From positions 155,029-219,028 of the forward strand of contig NZ_RKLQ01000004.1 in assembly GCF_019599405.1 (NCBI RefSeq): a stretch of DNA of 64,000 bases. Reading direction: 5' to 3'. Position 1 is the first letter of the stretch, and the number at the start of each line of letters is the position of its first letter. Under the pieces are notes generated by a model. That model did not search any database, was not told the origin of the DNA, and saw only the letters and a list, made by a program, of their open reading frames with translations. Source of the stretch: Haloarcula salinisoli (GTDB taxonomy: Archaea; Halobacteriota; Halobacteria; Halobacteriales; Haloarculaceae). A program made the position numbers and the translations under genes. Of the stretch, positions 16,635-24,698 are shown one piece after another.

Positions 16635-17522
16635 ATGGCTCGGCTCGTCTTCTATCACCACCCACAGGCCGAGAACTTCTCACTCAAACATAGCTCGGCA
16701 TCGATAGCAGAGATCCGGTCTCAGCGAGAGCAATCCGACGAGTCGACAAAACTCATCGGGTACCCCTTCGAAACACCGGTCTATGTACTCTACGAAGGCG
16801 ATTCAGAGATCGAATCAGCCCATGACATCGACTTCGATCAGGAATGGTTGAGCGACCGTATTCGTGACCTTCCTCGTGCTGGGCAAGTTGTCGCATTCCG
16901 ATTAGTGGAATTGCTCGAAGCAGCTGTCGATGTTCGAGATGAGGATGAGTTCCGGCTCTACAAGGAGTTCGAACCGCAAAAGATCCAGCAGGCACTCGAT
17001 CACGTCTCTTGGAGAGCACCACTTCCGACCGTCGCTGGAGAGGTGATGTCGAATTTGATTCTCCGGCACTCCCTTCCGAATGCGAATCACCGAACCGGAA
17101 TCGCGATGCTGCAGTTCTGTATTGAGAGTGTAGACCCAGGTTTCGAGATGCCCCGAACGCACGTCGACGACGATACCTGGCGTGAGTGGGTCGATCCCTA
17201 CATCATCGATTCCAAGCGGCTCATTACTGTCCGTCGGAACAATCTCCGTTTCAAGAAGCTCGAAGAACTGGACGTCGACCTCGTCGAACGGAAAGACGGG
17301 ATCCAAATTCGATTAGCCGAGTTCGAGCTGGATATGCACTGGCAAGAAGCCCTGTCAGAGTACGCTGAGCAGCATGAATCCCACTGTACGGACTTCACGA
17401 AGGCAGTCCTCAAACGTGCAGAACGGGACGATCTGCTCGACCGTCAAGGACCCACGAAACAAGAGTTCATCACGTATCTGGAGGACGGGCTCGTCGAACG
17501 GGATTTCAGAGAACTGTTCTGA
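16635..17522 (+). CDS. Fic/Doc-like core protein, function unknown
   Basis: The ATG at 16635 gives 295 residues starting MARLVFYHHPQ. Around the middle is HSLPNANHRTGIAML, which resembles the active-site loop of Fic/Doc proteins, particularly Doc (HxFxxANKRTA), with the His, Asn and Arg retained but Phe and Lys replaced. Helices predicted before and after fit a Fic fold. Doc phosphorylates EF-Tu and Fic proteins AMPylate targets. Activity here is uncertain because the motif is divergent. The end touches a convergent 34-codon gene with no gap, which could be a partner. Confidence 0.55.
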   Translation: MARLVFYHHPQAENFSLKHSSASIAEIRSQREQSDESTKLIGYPFETPVYVLYEGDSEIESAHDIDFDQEWLSDRIRDLPRAGQVVAFRLVELLEAAVDVRDEDEFRLYKEFEPQKIQQALDHVSWRAPLPTVAGEVMSNLILRHSLPNANHRTGIAMLQFCIESVDPGFEMPRTHVDDDTWREWVDPYIIDSKRLITVRRNNLRFKKLEELDVDLVERKDGIQIRLAEFELDMHWQEALSEYAEQHESHCTDFTKAVLKRAERDDLLDRQGPTKQEFITYLEDGLVERDFRELF

Positions 17523-17627
17523 TCAGTCGCGAAGCTCGGCGACCGACTGACCGACCTCACGGACGTGTTCACTTCGCTCAAGGTCGAGTTCCTCAGCGAG
17601 GTAGTCAACCGTCTCTTCCAAGCTCAT
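17523..17627 (-). CDS. 34-residue acidic helical protein, possible antitoxin
   Basis: A short frame from ATG 17627 (MSLEETVDYLAEELDL) to TGA at 17523, ending VAELRD. It is strongly acidic and helical. It has its own well-formed promoter: TATA (17651-17658) 24 nt from the ATG, preceded by a perfect inverted repeat. It ends exactly where the Doc-like gene ends on the other strand. Antitoxins are often small, acidic and autoregulated, so a toxin-antitoxin link is possible. No family is recognised. Confidence 0.5.
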   Translation of the reverse strand: MSLEETVDYLAEELDLERSEHVREVGQSVAELRD

Positions 17628-17650
17628 ATACAAAGAAAGTCCGCGAACCG

Positions 17651-17680
17651 GTATAAACCTAGTGCTGAACGCTTCAGCAC
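17651..17680 (-). promoter_or_regulatory. Inverted repeat plus TATA box before the 34-residue gene
   Basis: GTGCTGA-ACGCT-TCAGCAC (17662-17680) is a perfect 7-bp inverted repeat. Three bases away, on the side of the gene, is GTTTATAC on the minus strand (17651-17658). An operator placed directly at BRE/TATA is typical of archaeal autorepression. Confidence 0.6.
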
Positions 17681-17772
17681 AGGCTGGTTGTGATCAATCG
17701 AAATTCTATCTCGGATATGCGTTTTCTCGCTCTACTTGTCTTCGATACTCTCTATACATGAAAGGTACCCAT

Positions 17773-18621
17773 TCAGAGTATGTTGAGTACACTGAAGGCC
17801 ATTACACCAACATACACAACGTAGAGACCGTCGAACAGCAGGACTTGCAATCGCGTGAACCCGTGTGCAGCCGCTCCCCAGTGGGTCAGTCCCGCGTACA
17901 CGGCCGGCATCAGCGCAACGAATAGCAGATTCACCCAATAGAGTTGAAAGTCCTCGATTGGAACCGTGACGAGTGCGAGCGGCACGAACGCTACGGTCAT
18001 CGTGACAGCGTTGTCACCGATAACGCTCGTCGTCCCGGCGGTGACCTGACCGCTTCTGACGACGCTCCACGTCGCGAACATCTCGGGGATCGCCGTCACA
18101 ATCGCCGTTACGAATAACCCGCCCACGAGCCTCGAGATCCCGAGTGCAGCCACGATGTTCTCCGTCGAGAGAACGATACCGTACGCTCCCGACGCGAGGA
18201 CGACCAGCCCGGCACCGGCAAGGCCGAGTTCTTTCTTGGTCCACTGCACGTCCTCCGACTCGGAGCGACCCCTGAAGAACGCCTGGCCCAGATATGCGAG
18301 GTAGGCTGCCCCCATAATCCACCCATCGATGGGCTGGAGTCCCCGCCCGGATTCCGGCAGCGTGAGGACGGCGACCAGACCGAGGATTCCGAGATACGGC
18401 AGTATCAGGACGGTAACGGCCTCCTTCTGAATCCGAAGGAGATTCTCCTGGCGGTGGCGACCGTGCGTCGCTGTTTGGCCGCCAGACGACGTGCTTCCCT
18501 GTTCACCGTCGCGACGCGTATCTTGCCCCTCCGTTTCGTCGCCGAGGTCTCGCTTCCGCGAGGCGACGTAGGCGATAGTAACGATGAGTGGAATGGAGAC
18601 GATGTTGCTTTGTTTAATCAC
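17773..18621 (-). pseudogene. Sodium/calcium exchanger-type protein lacking its N-terminal half
   Basis: The open frame encodes 282 residues from a GTG at 18621. It has a His/Thr-rich cytosolic loop followed by about six helices. The second alpha repeat of the CaCA superfamily is recognisable in TAIPEMFATWSVVRSGQ and IGDNAVTMTVAFVPLAL. The first alpha repeat, which normally precedes the loop, is absent, and upstream codons in this frame end in a stop. Both repeats are needed for ion binding, so the gene is probably a fragment left when the IS5-type element arrived beside it. Confidence 0.65.
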
Positions 18622-18817
18622 AAGACAGCGGCGGGGTAGAGTTACTCAGACACATTTTCACAGCGTCAACGCCACAATTTCGGGACCAGACGATGCAGTA
18701 GCTGTCGCTACTGGCGCTTGGTGAATAATCAGAACTATGCCATTTTGTTCCCACGGTCAAGTGACGACGGCGATGCCTCTCCTGGATACGTCCAGAAAAG
18801 GGGAGCAGGCGGCGAGC

Positions 18818-19634
18818 CCTAACTCGCCGCCTGCGTCAGGTTATGGACGATGCACTTGCGTGTGAGCTCCCGGAACTGGCCGTGCTAGCTCCGGGAGCGG
18901 AGCTTCTCGCCGTCGTCTTTCTTCAACTGCGAGAACCCGGTTTCACTCATCCAGCGCTGGTTGTAGTCCTCGTTCATTCGTGCATTGTGCGCTTTCTGTA
19001 GCGGTGTCTGCTCTCGGTGCTTGATCAACGACCGCGTCGAGTTGGAGCGACACTCCTCACGGAGGTCGCTCCAAGAGTAGTTGGCGTCAGCAGACAACAC
19101 ACGCAGGTCTTCCGCGTTCCGGCGGAAGACCTGCATCCCAATATGGCCGTCCCACGCCTTCTGCGTCGTGTAATGGGTATTTTTGATTGCTAGCGTGTTC
19201 ACGTCAATCAGAATCGTCGTCTTCATCGTCTGGAATGAGAAGTCTGCGCGGTCGCGGTAGTGGTAGCTCGTCTGATCGCGCTGGAAGCCACTTGCATCAA
19301 TCGCTGCTTCGCCGCTCCAGCCCGCCTGCTCCGCCGAAGCGCGGAGCAGGCGGCGGAGCTCACGCATCCGATACTCATCCTCCCACCGACAAATCGAGCT
19401 GTAGTGTGGAGCCTCCTCAAGACCGAATACAGCTAAAATACCGGACATCTCATTGAGATAGTCTTCAGTTTCTCGGAGACTCTTTTCCAGTTCGACACAG
19501 AACAGAATCAACGCTATCTGTGTCCATTCGGCGTACCCGTCCGCGCCTTTCGGCGCGGCGGGTACGTCAGGATCGTCTACGTGTTCTTTGGCAAGTTCTC
19601 GACACATCCACGCTAGCCGTCTGAGCGATGCCAT
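18818..19634 (-). pseudogene. IS5-family transposase with a premature stop
   Basis: The frame from 19634 encodes a 249-residue DDE transposase with AIDASGFQRDQ (first Asp), SADANYSW (second Asp) and MNEDYNQRWMSETGFSQLKK (Glu region). A TAG at 18885-18887 follows KLRSRS. Reading through it continues HGQFRELTRKCIVHNLTQAAS to 18818, so a TGG-to-TAG change has shortened the protein. The catalytic residues lie before the stop, so some activity is conceivable. I could not find clear terminal repeats. It adjoins the truncated exchanger. Confidence 0.75.
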
Positions 19635-19682
19635 ATCGCCAGACGGCGTCCATTTCCGGGATAGCTTAACGGAATATCTCCG

Positions 19683-20300
19683 TCTGAGCGTCTGAAACTG
19701 CCGCCACTAGCAGGCAAAACAAGGCAACAGCAGTTCAACCACGAACGCCTCGAAGAACTCCGCGTCGATGCGCTGGCAGAGCGCATCGACACGGTTGAGC
19801 GCAACATTGTGGACGACACCTATCACATCTGGACGAAGAAGCTTCCCGTCTCCCAACTGGGAGACGTGAAGCTGGTCATCGCCGAGAAAGAAACAGATGA
19901 AGACCCGGTCAAGTACCTCGCTATCAACAAAATTGACGCACCAATCCAGCACGTAATCCGCTCCTACGGGATGCGGTGGCGCATCGAGACGTTCTTCGAG
20001 GACTCGAAGCAGGATCTCGGCCTAGAAGACTGCGAGATGCAGACTGACGAAGGTGCCAGTCGGCACTGGCACCTTCTCATGGCTGCCTACAGCCTCGTTC
20101 GTCTTGATCCTGAGTCGAGCGCCTTGGGGACGGTTCGCTCGAAGCGATGACGCCTTCGAGCGAACCTCGAACATTCTCTGAAGGAAGCCGTCTATAACCT
20201 TCTCTCATGGGTTCGGGACAACGATGAGCGTGGCGTAGAAGACCTCATGCAAGAAATCGACCACCTCTTCGTTCACGCAACTGCCGCCGCCAACGTATAA
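19683..20300 (+). pseudogene. Transposase remnant (IS4/IS701-like), frameshifted
   Basis: The frame from about 19683 (GKTRQQQFNHERLEEL) through DDTYHIW, YLAINKIDAPIQHVIRSYG, MRWRIETFFEDSKQDLGLE and HWHLLMAAYSLVRLD is the C-terminal catalytic part of a DDE transposase. It hits TGA at 20148-20150 after VRSKR. The remaining homology (HSLKEAVYNLLSWVRDNDERG...HATAAANV) continues in another frame to 20300. The N-terminal half is missing, probably displaced by the neighbouring IS5-type element. Confidence 0.7.
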
Positions 20301-20332
20301 CTCTTATTCATATTGATAAAGTTCTAAGTCGG

Positions 20333-20394
20333 ATTCCCATTGATTGGGATGCCACCATTGCTTCATTACGTAACCACGCAACAAATTATTTATA
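20333..20394 (+). promoter_or_regulatory. Motif-like palindrome (20333-20356) and TATA box (20387-20394) before tfb
   Basis: ATTCCC-N7-GGGA-N2-CC has the same spacing as the 24-bp halocyanin motif but lacks the CCGC end. TTATTTAT at 20387-20394 is a reasonable TATA box for the TFB gene at 20438, giving a leader of about 20 nt. Unlike the halocyanin sites, the palindrome here is 81 nt from the ATG, so this match is weaker. Confidence 0.4.
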
Positions 20395-20437
20395 GTACCC
20401 AGAACCGGCTGACAGAATACTTTAATATATTCACGTT

Positions 20438-21400
20438 ATGAAGGATAAATTACAATCCCATAGACAGTCCTCAGACAGTCAGGAGCACAACCCAGAGTCT
20501 CTCCAGGATAACACGTGTCCTGAGTGCCAAGACACCATTACTCAAAATGGCGACCGAGGTGAAGCGACATGTGATGGCTGTGGATTAGTTTTCGAGAAAA
20601 ATAAAGTTGACCTTGGTTCCGAATGGCGTGCATTCATGTCGGGTGAGAAGGATAAAAAGAGTCGTGTTGGTTCTCCCATGACACATTTGATGCACGACAA
20701 GGGGCTGAGTACAACCATTGATTGGAAAAATAAAGATGCCTATGGGCAGGATGTCTCTGGTCGAAAACGCGCCCAGTTACAGCGACTCCGGAAATGGGAC
20801 GAGCGGTTCCGAACGAAGGATGCGCATGAGGAGAATCTCAAGCAGGCTCTCGGTGAAATCAACCGGATGGCATCCGCTCTCGGGCTTCCAGATTCAGTCC
20901 GGGAAACTGCAGGCGTCCTGTACCGTCGGGCTGTAGAAAAGAATCTGCTTCCCGGTCGCTCTATCGAAGGTATGTCTACAGCATCATTATATGCGGCCAC
21001 CCGACACCACAAACTACCACGATCTCTGACTGAGTTCGCCGAGGTCAGCCGTGTCGAAAAAGTTCGAGTCCAGCGGGCATACCGATATCTGTCCTCTGAA
21101 CTCGGATTAGAAATTGAGCCAGAAAACCCAACTCGATATATCCCACAATTCGCATCCTTGCTTGAGGTAAGCGATGAAGCAGAACGGCGCTCTCGTGAAA
21201 TTCTTGATGTAGCAACAAACAATGCTGTCCATAGTGGGAAGAGTCCAGCAGGATTGGCAGCCGCCGCTTTATATGCTGGAACACATCTTACGAACGAACA
21301 ACTCACACAGGAGACGGTGAGTGAAGTAGCCAATATCACACCATTAACCATCAGAATTCGATATCAGGAGCTTCTCGAGGTGTACGAAGAGCATGGCTAA
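20438..21400 (+). CDS. tfb: Transcription initiation factor TFB
   Basis: The 320-residue protein has the N-terminal zinc ribbon (CPEC at 27-30, CDGC at 45-48) and the B-finger region (SEWRAF...SRVGSPMTHLMHDKGLSTTI). Two cyclin-like repeats follow, with GRSIEGMSTASLYAATR and SGKSPAGLAAAALYAGTHLTNEQLTQ. TFB binds TBP and BRE and positions RNA polymerase. It is clearly related to the second TFB at 47484-48461, and both keep the linker KRAQLQRLRKWDERFR. Lower GC than the module genes and flanking IS debris suggest acquisition. Confidence 0.95.
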   Translation: MKDKLQSHRQSSDSQEHNPESLQDNTCPECQDTITQNGDRGEATCDGCGLVFEKNKVDLGSEWRAFMSGEKDKKSRVGSPMTHLMHDKGLSTTIDWKNKDAYGQDVSGRKRAQLQRLRKWDERFRTKDAHEENLKQALGEINRMASALGLPDSVRETAGVLYRRAVEKNLLPGRSIEGMSTASLYAATRHHKLPRSLTEFAEVSRVEKVRVQRAYRYLSSELGLEIEPENPTRYIPQFASLLEVSDEAERRSREILDVATNNAVHSGKSPAGLAAAALYAGTHLTNEQLTQETVSEVANITPLTIRIRYQELLEVYEEHG

Positions 21401-21461
21401 TCGACCATAGAGAAGCCACTAATTTATTTGGAAACTCGGTAGTGAGTTGTCAATTAGTAAT

Positions 21462-21728
21462 ATGATTGTATTTTATGGATATGTAATAGTTGGCTGGTTA
21501 CTATTATTAATCGGAACGTATGGAATCTTTGAGCCAGTGAAGACTGCCAAATTCGTGAACCTAATTGAGTATCGGAATCGAGAGAAATGTGCTGAAAGAA
21601 ACACGCCGCGATATTACGATATACGGTTGACTCAGCTAGCATCTGTAATATGTGTATTTTTTGGAGCAGTTATTATTATTCATACTCTCTTACCTCCGCA
21701 GTACTTGAATGGGCATATTCAGTTGTAA
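21462..21728 (+). CDS. Small two-helix membrane protein
   Basis: From ATG 21462 the protein has 88 residues. A TTG at 21447 would add five more. It has one helix at the N-terminus (FYGYVIVGWLLLLIGTYGIF), a charged middle (EYRNREKCAERNTPRYY) and a second helix near the end. No family is recognised. The region is AT-rich and lies between TFB and an IS6 remnant, so the gene may be a recent passenger. Confidence 0.45.
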   Translation: MIVFYGYVIVGWLLLLIGTYGIFEPVKTAKFVNLIEYRNREKCAERNTPRYYDIRLTQLASVICVFFGAVIIIHTLLPPQYLNGHIQL

Positions 21729-21879
21729 CTTTAATTGGTGTTTGTAACACTTATGTGTCATTTCTGAGTTTAACACACTGTTTAGTTCTGGATCTTTTCA
21801 GTTGTTTTTGCGTCGAGTCCTTAGAGCGGTGTCAACCTTAGCGTGAAGGAAGCGGTCGAGTTAGGGTAAGTTAGTGACT

Positions 21880-22502
21880 CAACAATACTCGACCGTACGG
21901 TTGAGTAGGCACGCGAAAAAGAAATATTTTCGCGCGAGGACACGCCGACGGAGCGGCGTGTCCTCGCGGCATTTCTGCATCATGCTGGCTTGTGGTATAG
22001 AAAGATAGAGCCGTTCGTGGACCGGTCCTACGAAGCTATCAGACAGTGATTTCATCGGTTGAAGGGACTGTTCGAGCCCGACTGCCGAGACCGACAAGAG
22101 GTCGCCGTCGATGAAACGAAAATCGAAATCGACGGTGAGGAAATCTATGCCTGGGTGGCAGTCGATTGTGACATGCTAGAAGTGCTAGCAATGAATGTTT
22201 CGCCCAGTCGGTCGAGTCTGGATGCGCTGTTGTTTCCCAAATACGTGCTCGAACGGTGCTGCGGTCGCCCGCAGGTGCGGGCCAACTGCGGCCCGTGGTA
22301 CGACTGGCCGCTCGAACTCCTAAATTGTGAGGACGAACGCGAAACGTAGGGAAATCGGTCACTCATCAAAGCCTGGTTCGGCCTGTTCAAATGCCGAACC
22401 AGACGCTTCTGGTACCGATTTCCGTATTGTAGCTCCACCAAATCCACTAGGTCATGGCTCAGAGCCTTCGCCACGCTCCACAATACAACGCTCGAACCTT
22501 GA
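21880..22502 (+). pseudogene. IS6-family transposase remnant
   Basis: Homology runs from about 21900 (EDTPTERRVLAAFLHHAGLWY) through VAVDETKIEIDGEEIYAWVAVD, LDALLFPKYVLERC, GPWYDWPLELL and IKAWFGLFKCRTRRFWYRFPY to 22502. In-frame TGA (after SYEAIRQ) and TAG (after CEDERET) each replace a tryptophan codon, and the N-terminus is also out of frame. The catalytic Asp in AVDETK survives, but ANCGPWYDWP has lost the second Asp region's usual RAD. Inactive. Confidence 0.8.
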
Positions 22503-22615
22503 CACCGTTACCAACCGATCTTTTTTGACGACTCGTACTTCGGCAAGCGGACTGAGTGCGTGCCTGAGGAAATAGTCTTTGAGGCGCGACTCGACAGAGG
22601 CCACAACCGGTTTCC

Positions 22616-23764
22616 CTAGATGCCGAAGGTGGCCCGAAGCATATCGCGCGTGCCGGGGCCGAGGCCCACGGCGGTAACGGCCACCAGCAACAGCAGTCCG
22701 TAGCGCGGTGACTCCTCGAGGAACTGGTCGTTGAACAGCCAGACGACAGCGGATGCCACGCCCAACTTGACAAAGAGGAAGGGCCACGAGGTGCCGATAA
22801 CGGCCGTTAGGCTAGCGGCCTGGAGCGATTCAGTGGTATCGATTATGAAGGCGTTGGCCGGGTGTTTCGGGTAGTAGGTCAGTGGCACCGACAACGCATC
22901 AAGCCAATCCGCGAGGATTACGTTCGCAACGCCGTCGATAGCGTGGCCCCAGATGACCAGCAGTCCGATGTAACTGGTGCCGGCGTTGACTTCGGGAGCA
23001 TATTTTTCAAACAGGATGTAGAGACCCACGGACAGCCCCGATGCAATTCCCACCGTCGAGAGCAACACGGACGGGTACAGCGTGGAGTACTCATACGAGA
23101 GTGTGCCCAGCATTAGATAGGCAAGCGTCCCCACCACGAGTGTGACGCCAACTCCGGAAGTGCCACGGTAGTAGTTCTCGATGTAGCCACATCGTTGAAG
23201 CGCGAGACAGCCCACAAGCGAGACCAACGTCACGAGGAAGACGGTCCCGTAGATGATAGGACTGATGATGAGCGAATTCAGCGGGTACTCCACGAGCGGT
23301 GTCACACCCGCGTCGATGGCCCGGTCGGTGCCGTCCTCGACCACCCGCAGGGCCCCGCCGAGTAACATGAACGGGACGAAGGCAAAGTAGAGGTTCGGGT
23401 CGTCAGCGATATCCAGTCGTTCCAGCAGCAGGTAGACGCCGACAAGCATGTACACCAGTATGAGCATGTAGCCGATTTCCGAGACGACAGTATAGCCAGG
23501 TTCGGCGACGATTGCGCCGCGCTCGATAGCGGCTTCGCATCCCTGATACAGCGGTTCTGGGCCGCTGTTGGTCATCACTGCACAGCTTGCGGCTTTGGCG
23601 TCGGCGTACACCGGCCCCCAGAAGTAGTGCCAAAGAAAGCGGTCCCAGATGCGGGTCGGCATTGCCATCGCCGCACCCGCGACGAAGACGACGATGCTAA
23701 GGAGGGATCCCACCCACAGGCGGGCCGCACCGGACTCCTCCTGAAGGGACTCAAAGGCGCTCAT
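22616..23764 (-). CDS. DUF63-family membrane protein
   Basis: A 382-residue protein with about 9-10 membrane helices. Its layout and the conserved IWGHAIDGVANVILADW (conserved His and Asp in a helix) and RVVEDGTD fit the archaeal DUF63 family, whose function is not established. TATA-like TTTAAATAC lies just upstream on the minus strand (near 23785-23793). It is an ordinary haloarchaeal gene, but it directly abuts the IS6 remnant and may have been moved here with it. Confidence 0.82.
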   Translation of the reverse strand: MSAFESLQEESGAARLWVGSLLSIVVFVAGAAMAMPTRIWDRFLWHYFWGPVYADAKAASCAVMTNSGPEPLYQGCEAAIERGAIVAEPGYTVVSEIGYMLILVYMLVGVYLLLERLDIADDPNLYFAFVPFMLLGGALRVVEDGTDRAIDAGVTPLVEYPLNSLIISPIIYGTVFLVTLVSLVGCLALQRCGYIENYYRGTSGVGVTLVVGTLAYLMLGTLSYEYSTLYPSVLLSTVGIASGLSVGLYILFEKYAPEVNAGTSYIGLLVIWGHAIDGVANVILADWLDALSVPLTYYPKHPANAFIIDTTESLQAASLTAVIGTSWPFLFVKLGVASAVVWLFNDQFLEESPRYGLLLLVAVTAVGLGPGTRDMLRATFGI

Positions 23765-24698
23765 AATCCGGCCGTTGCGTTTTAAGTATTTAAAACCGGT
23801 GTAAGCCGATGGTGACGGCCTGTCATGTCTGTCGTTTCTACCTCAGCAGGGGACAGGAATGGAAGCAATATCAATCCTGACGACCTCGTCCCGCATCAGT
23901 GGATCGCTCTTCGTCATCGGTAGAGAGTCCATGACAGAGGGAGCCCTTGCCGAACTGAGCGAAACAACTACCGAAGATTATGGCATCCCGGTGTTGCCGG
24001 AGTTAGTATCGGGCTTTCTCGTGGATTGACAAACTTATAGCTCGCTGACACACTCAAAGAACTCAAGGCTGTCTCTCGTGCGGACATCACGCTCCTCCTA
24101 AGACTCGGCGCAGTGTTCAGGTCGATGGCAAAAAGAACCACGTTCGTGTATGCACTGAACCCCGCCAGGTGGAAATTCCCCAGTAGGGGCAGTGTCAAGC
24201 GTAACGTCTAAATATTACCAGTTAACAGAGCTTAGCTCGAACGACCGAGATATCGCCGGTAGCGACTCGCTTGTGCAACAACTCTGGGCTTATCACCAAC
24301 TACCTCTCGGTGTTGAGCTATACCGGATTATATGAGCGGCTCAATTGGTCATCGGCGTACAGCAAATCTTCCGGCTGGTGGATACGCGCTCCCGATCAGG
24401 CGCGAGCAACTGGAACAGTCACCACGAGTGTTGTTCAGTCACTGCTGACTACATCCAAGCCCCCTGGCGTTCACCATATTCACCAATTGTTCAGTTTGGA
24501 AAAAGTCAGCCACCAGTTAGCTGTAGGCCGTATACACTCGGGAAATACAAAACAACCCACGCGATGGTATGACGTCGTTGAATCAGGCAGTTTCGCCGGT
24601 TCGGAGAACTTACATACACCGTTCGAAGATGTGTTCCCGACTGCTCACAAGTCAAATGAATTTAATCAGATTACAAAGAACAAAATATCAAAAATTCA
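23765..24698. other. Gene-poor region
   Basis: About 930 bp between the DUF63 gene and atpI. Short frames exist on both strands. One, at 24271-24717, is open for 148 codons, but none shows recognisable domains, haloarchaeal acidic composition or a good promoter. The stretch is less GC-rich than its flanks and may be degraded coding sequence. Nothing can be named. Confidence 0.5.

Noticed and set aside
23825..24030. Short plus-strand frame after the DUF63 gene, suspected signal-transduction protein
   Set aside because: Only about 56 codons (GSLFVIGRESMTEGALAELS) with no domain match I can defend; left as part of a gene-poor region.
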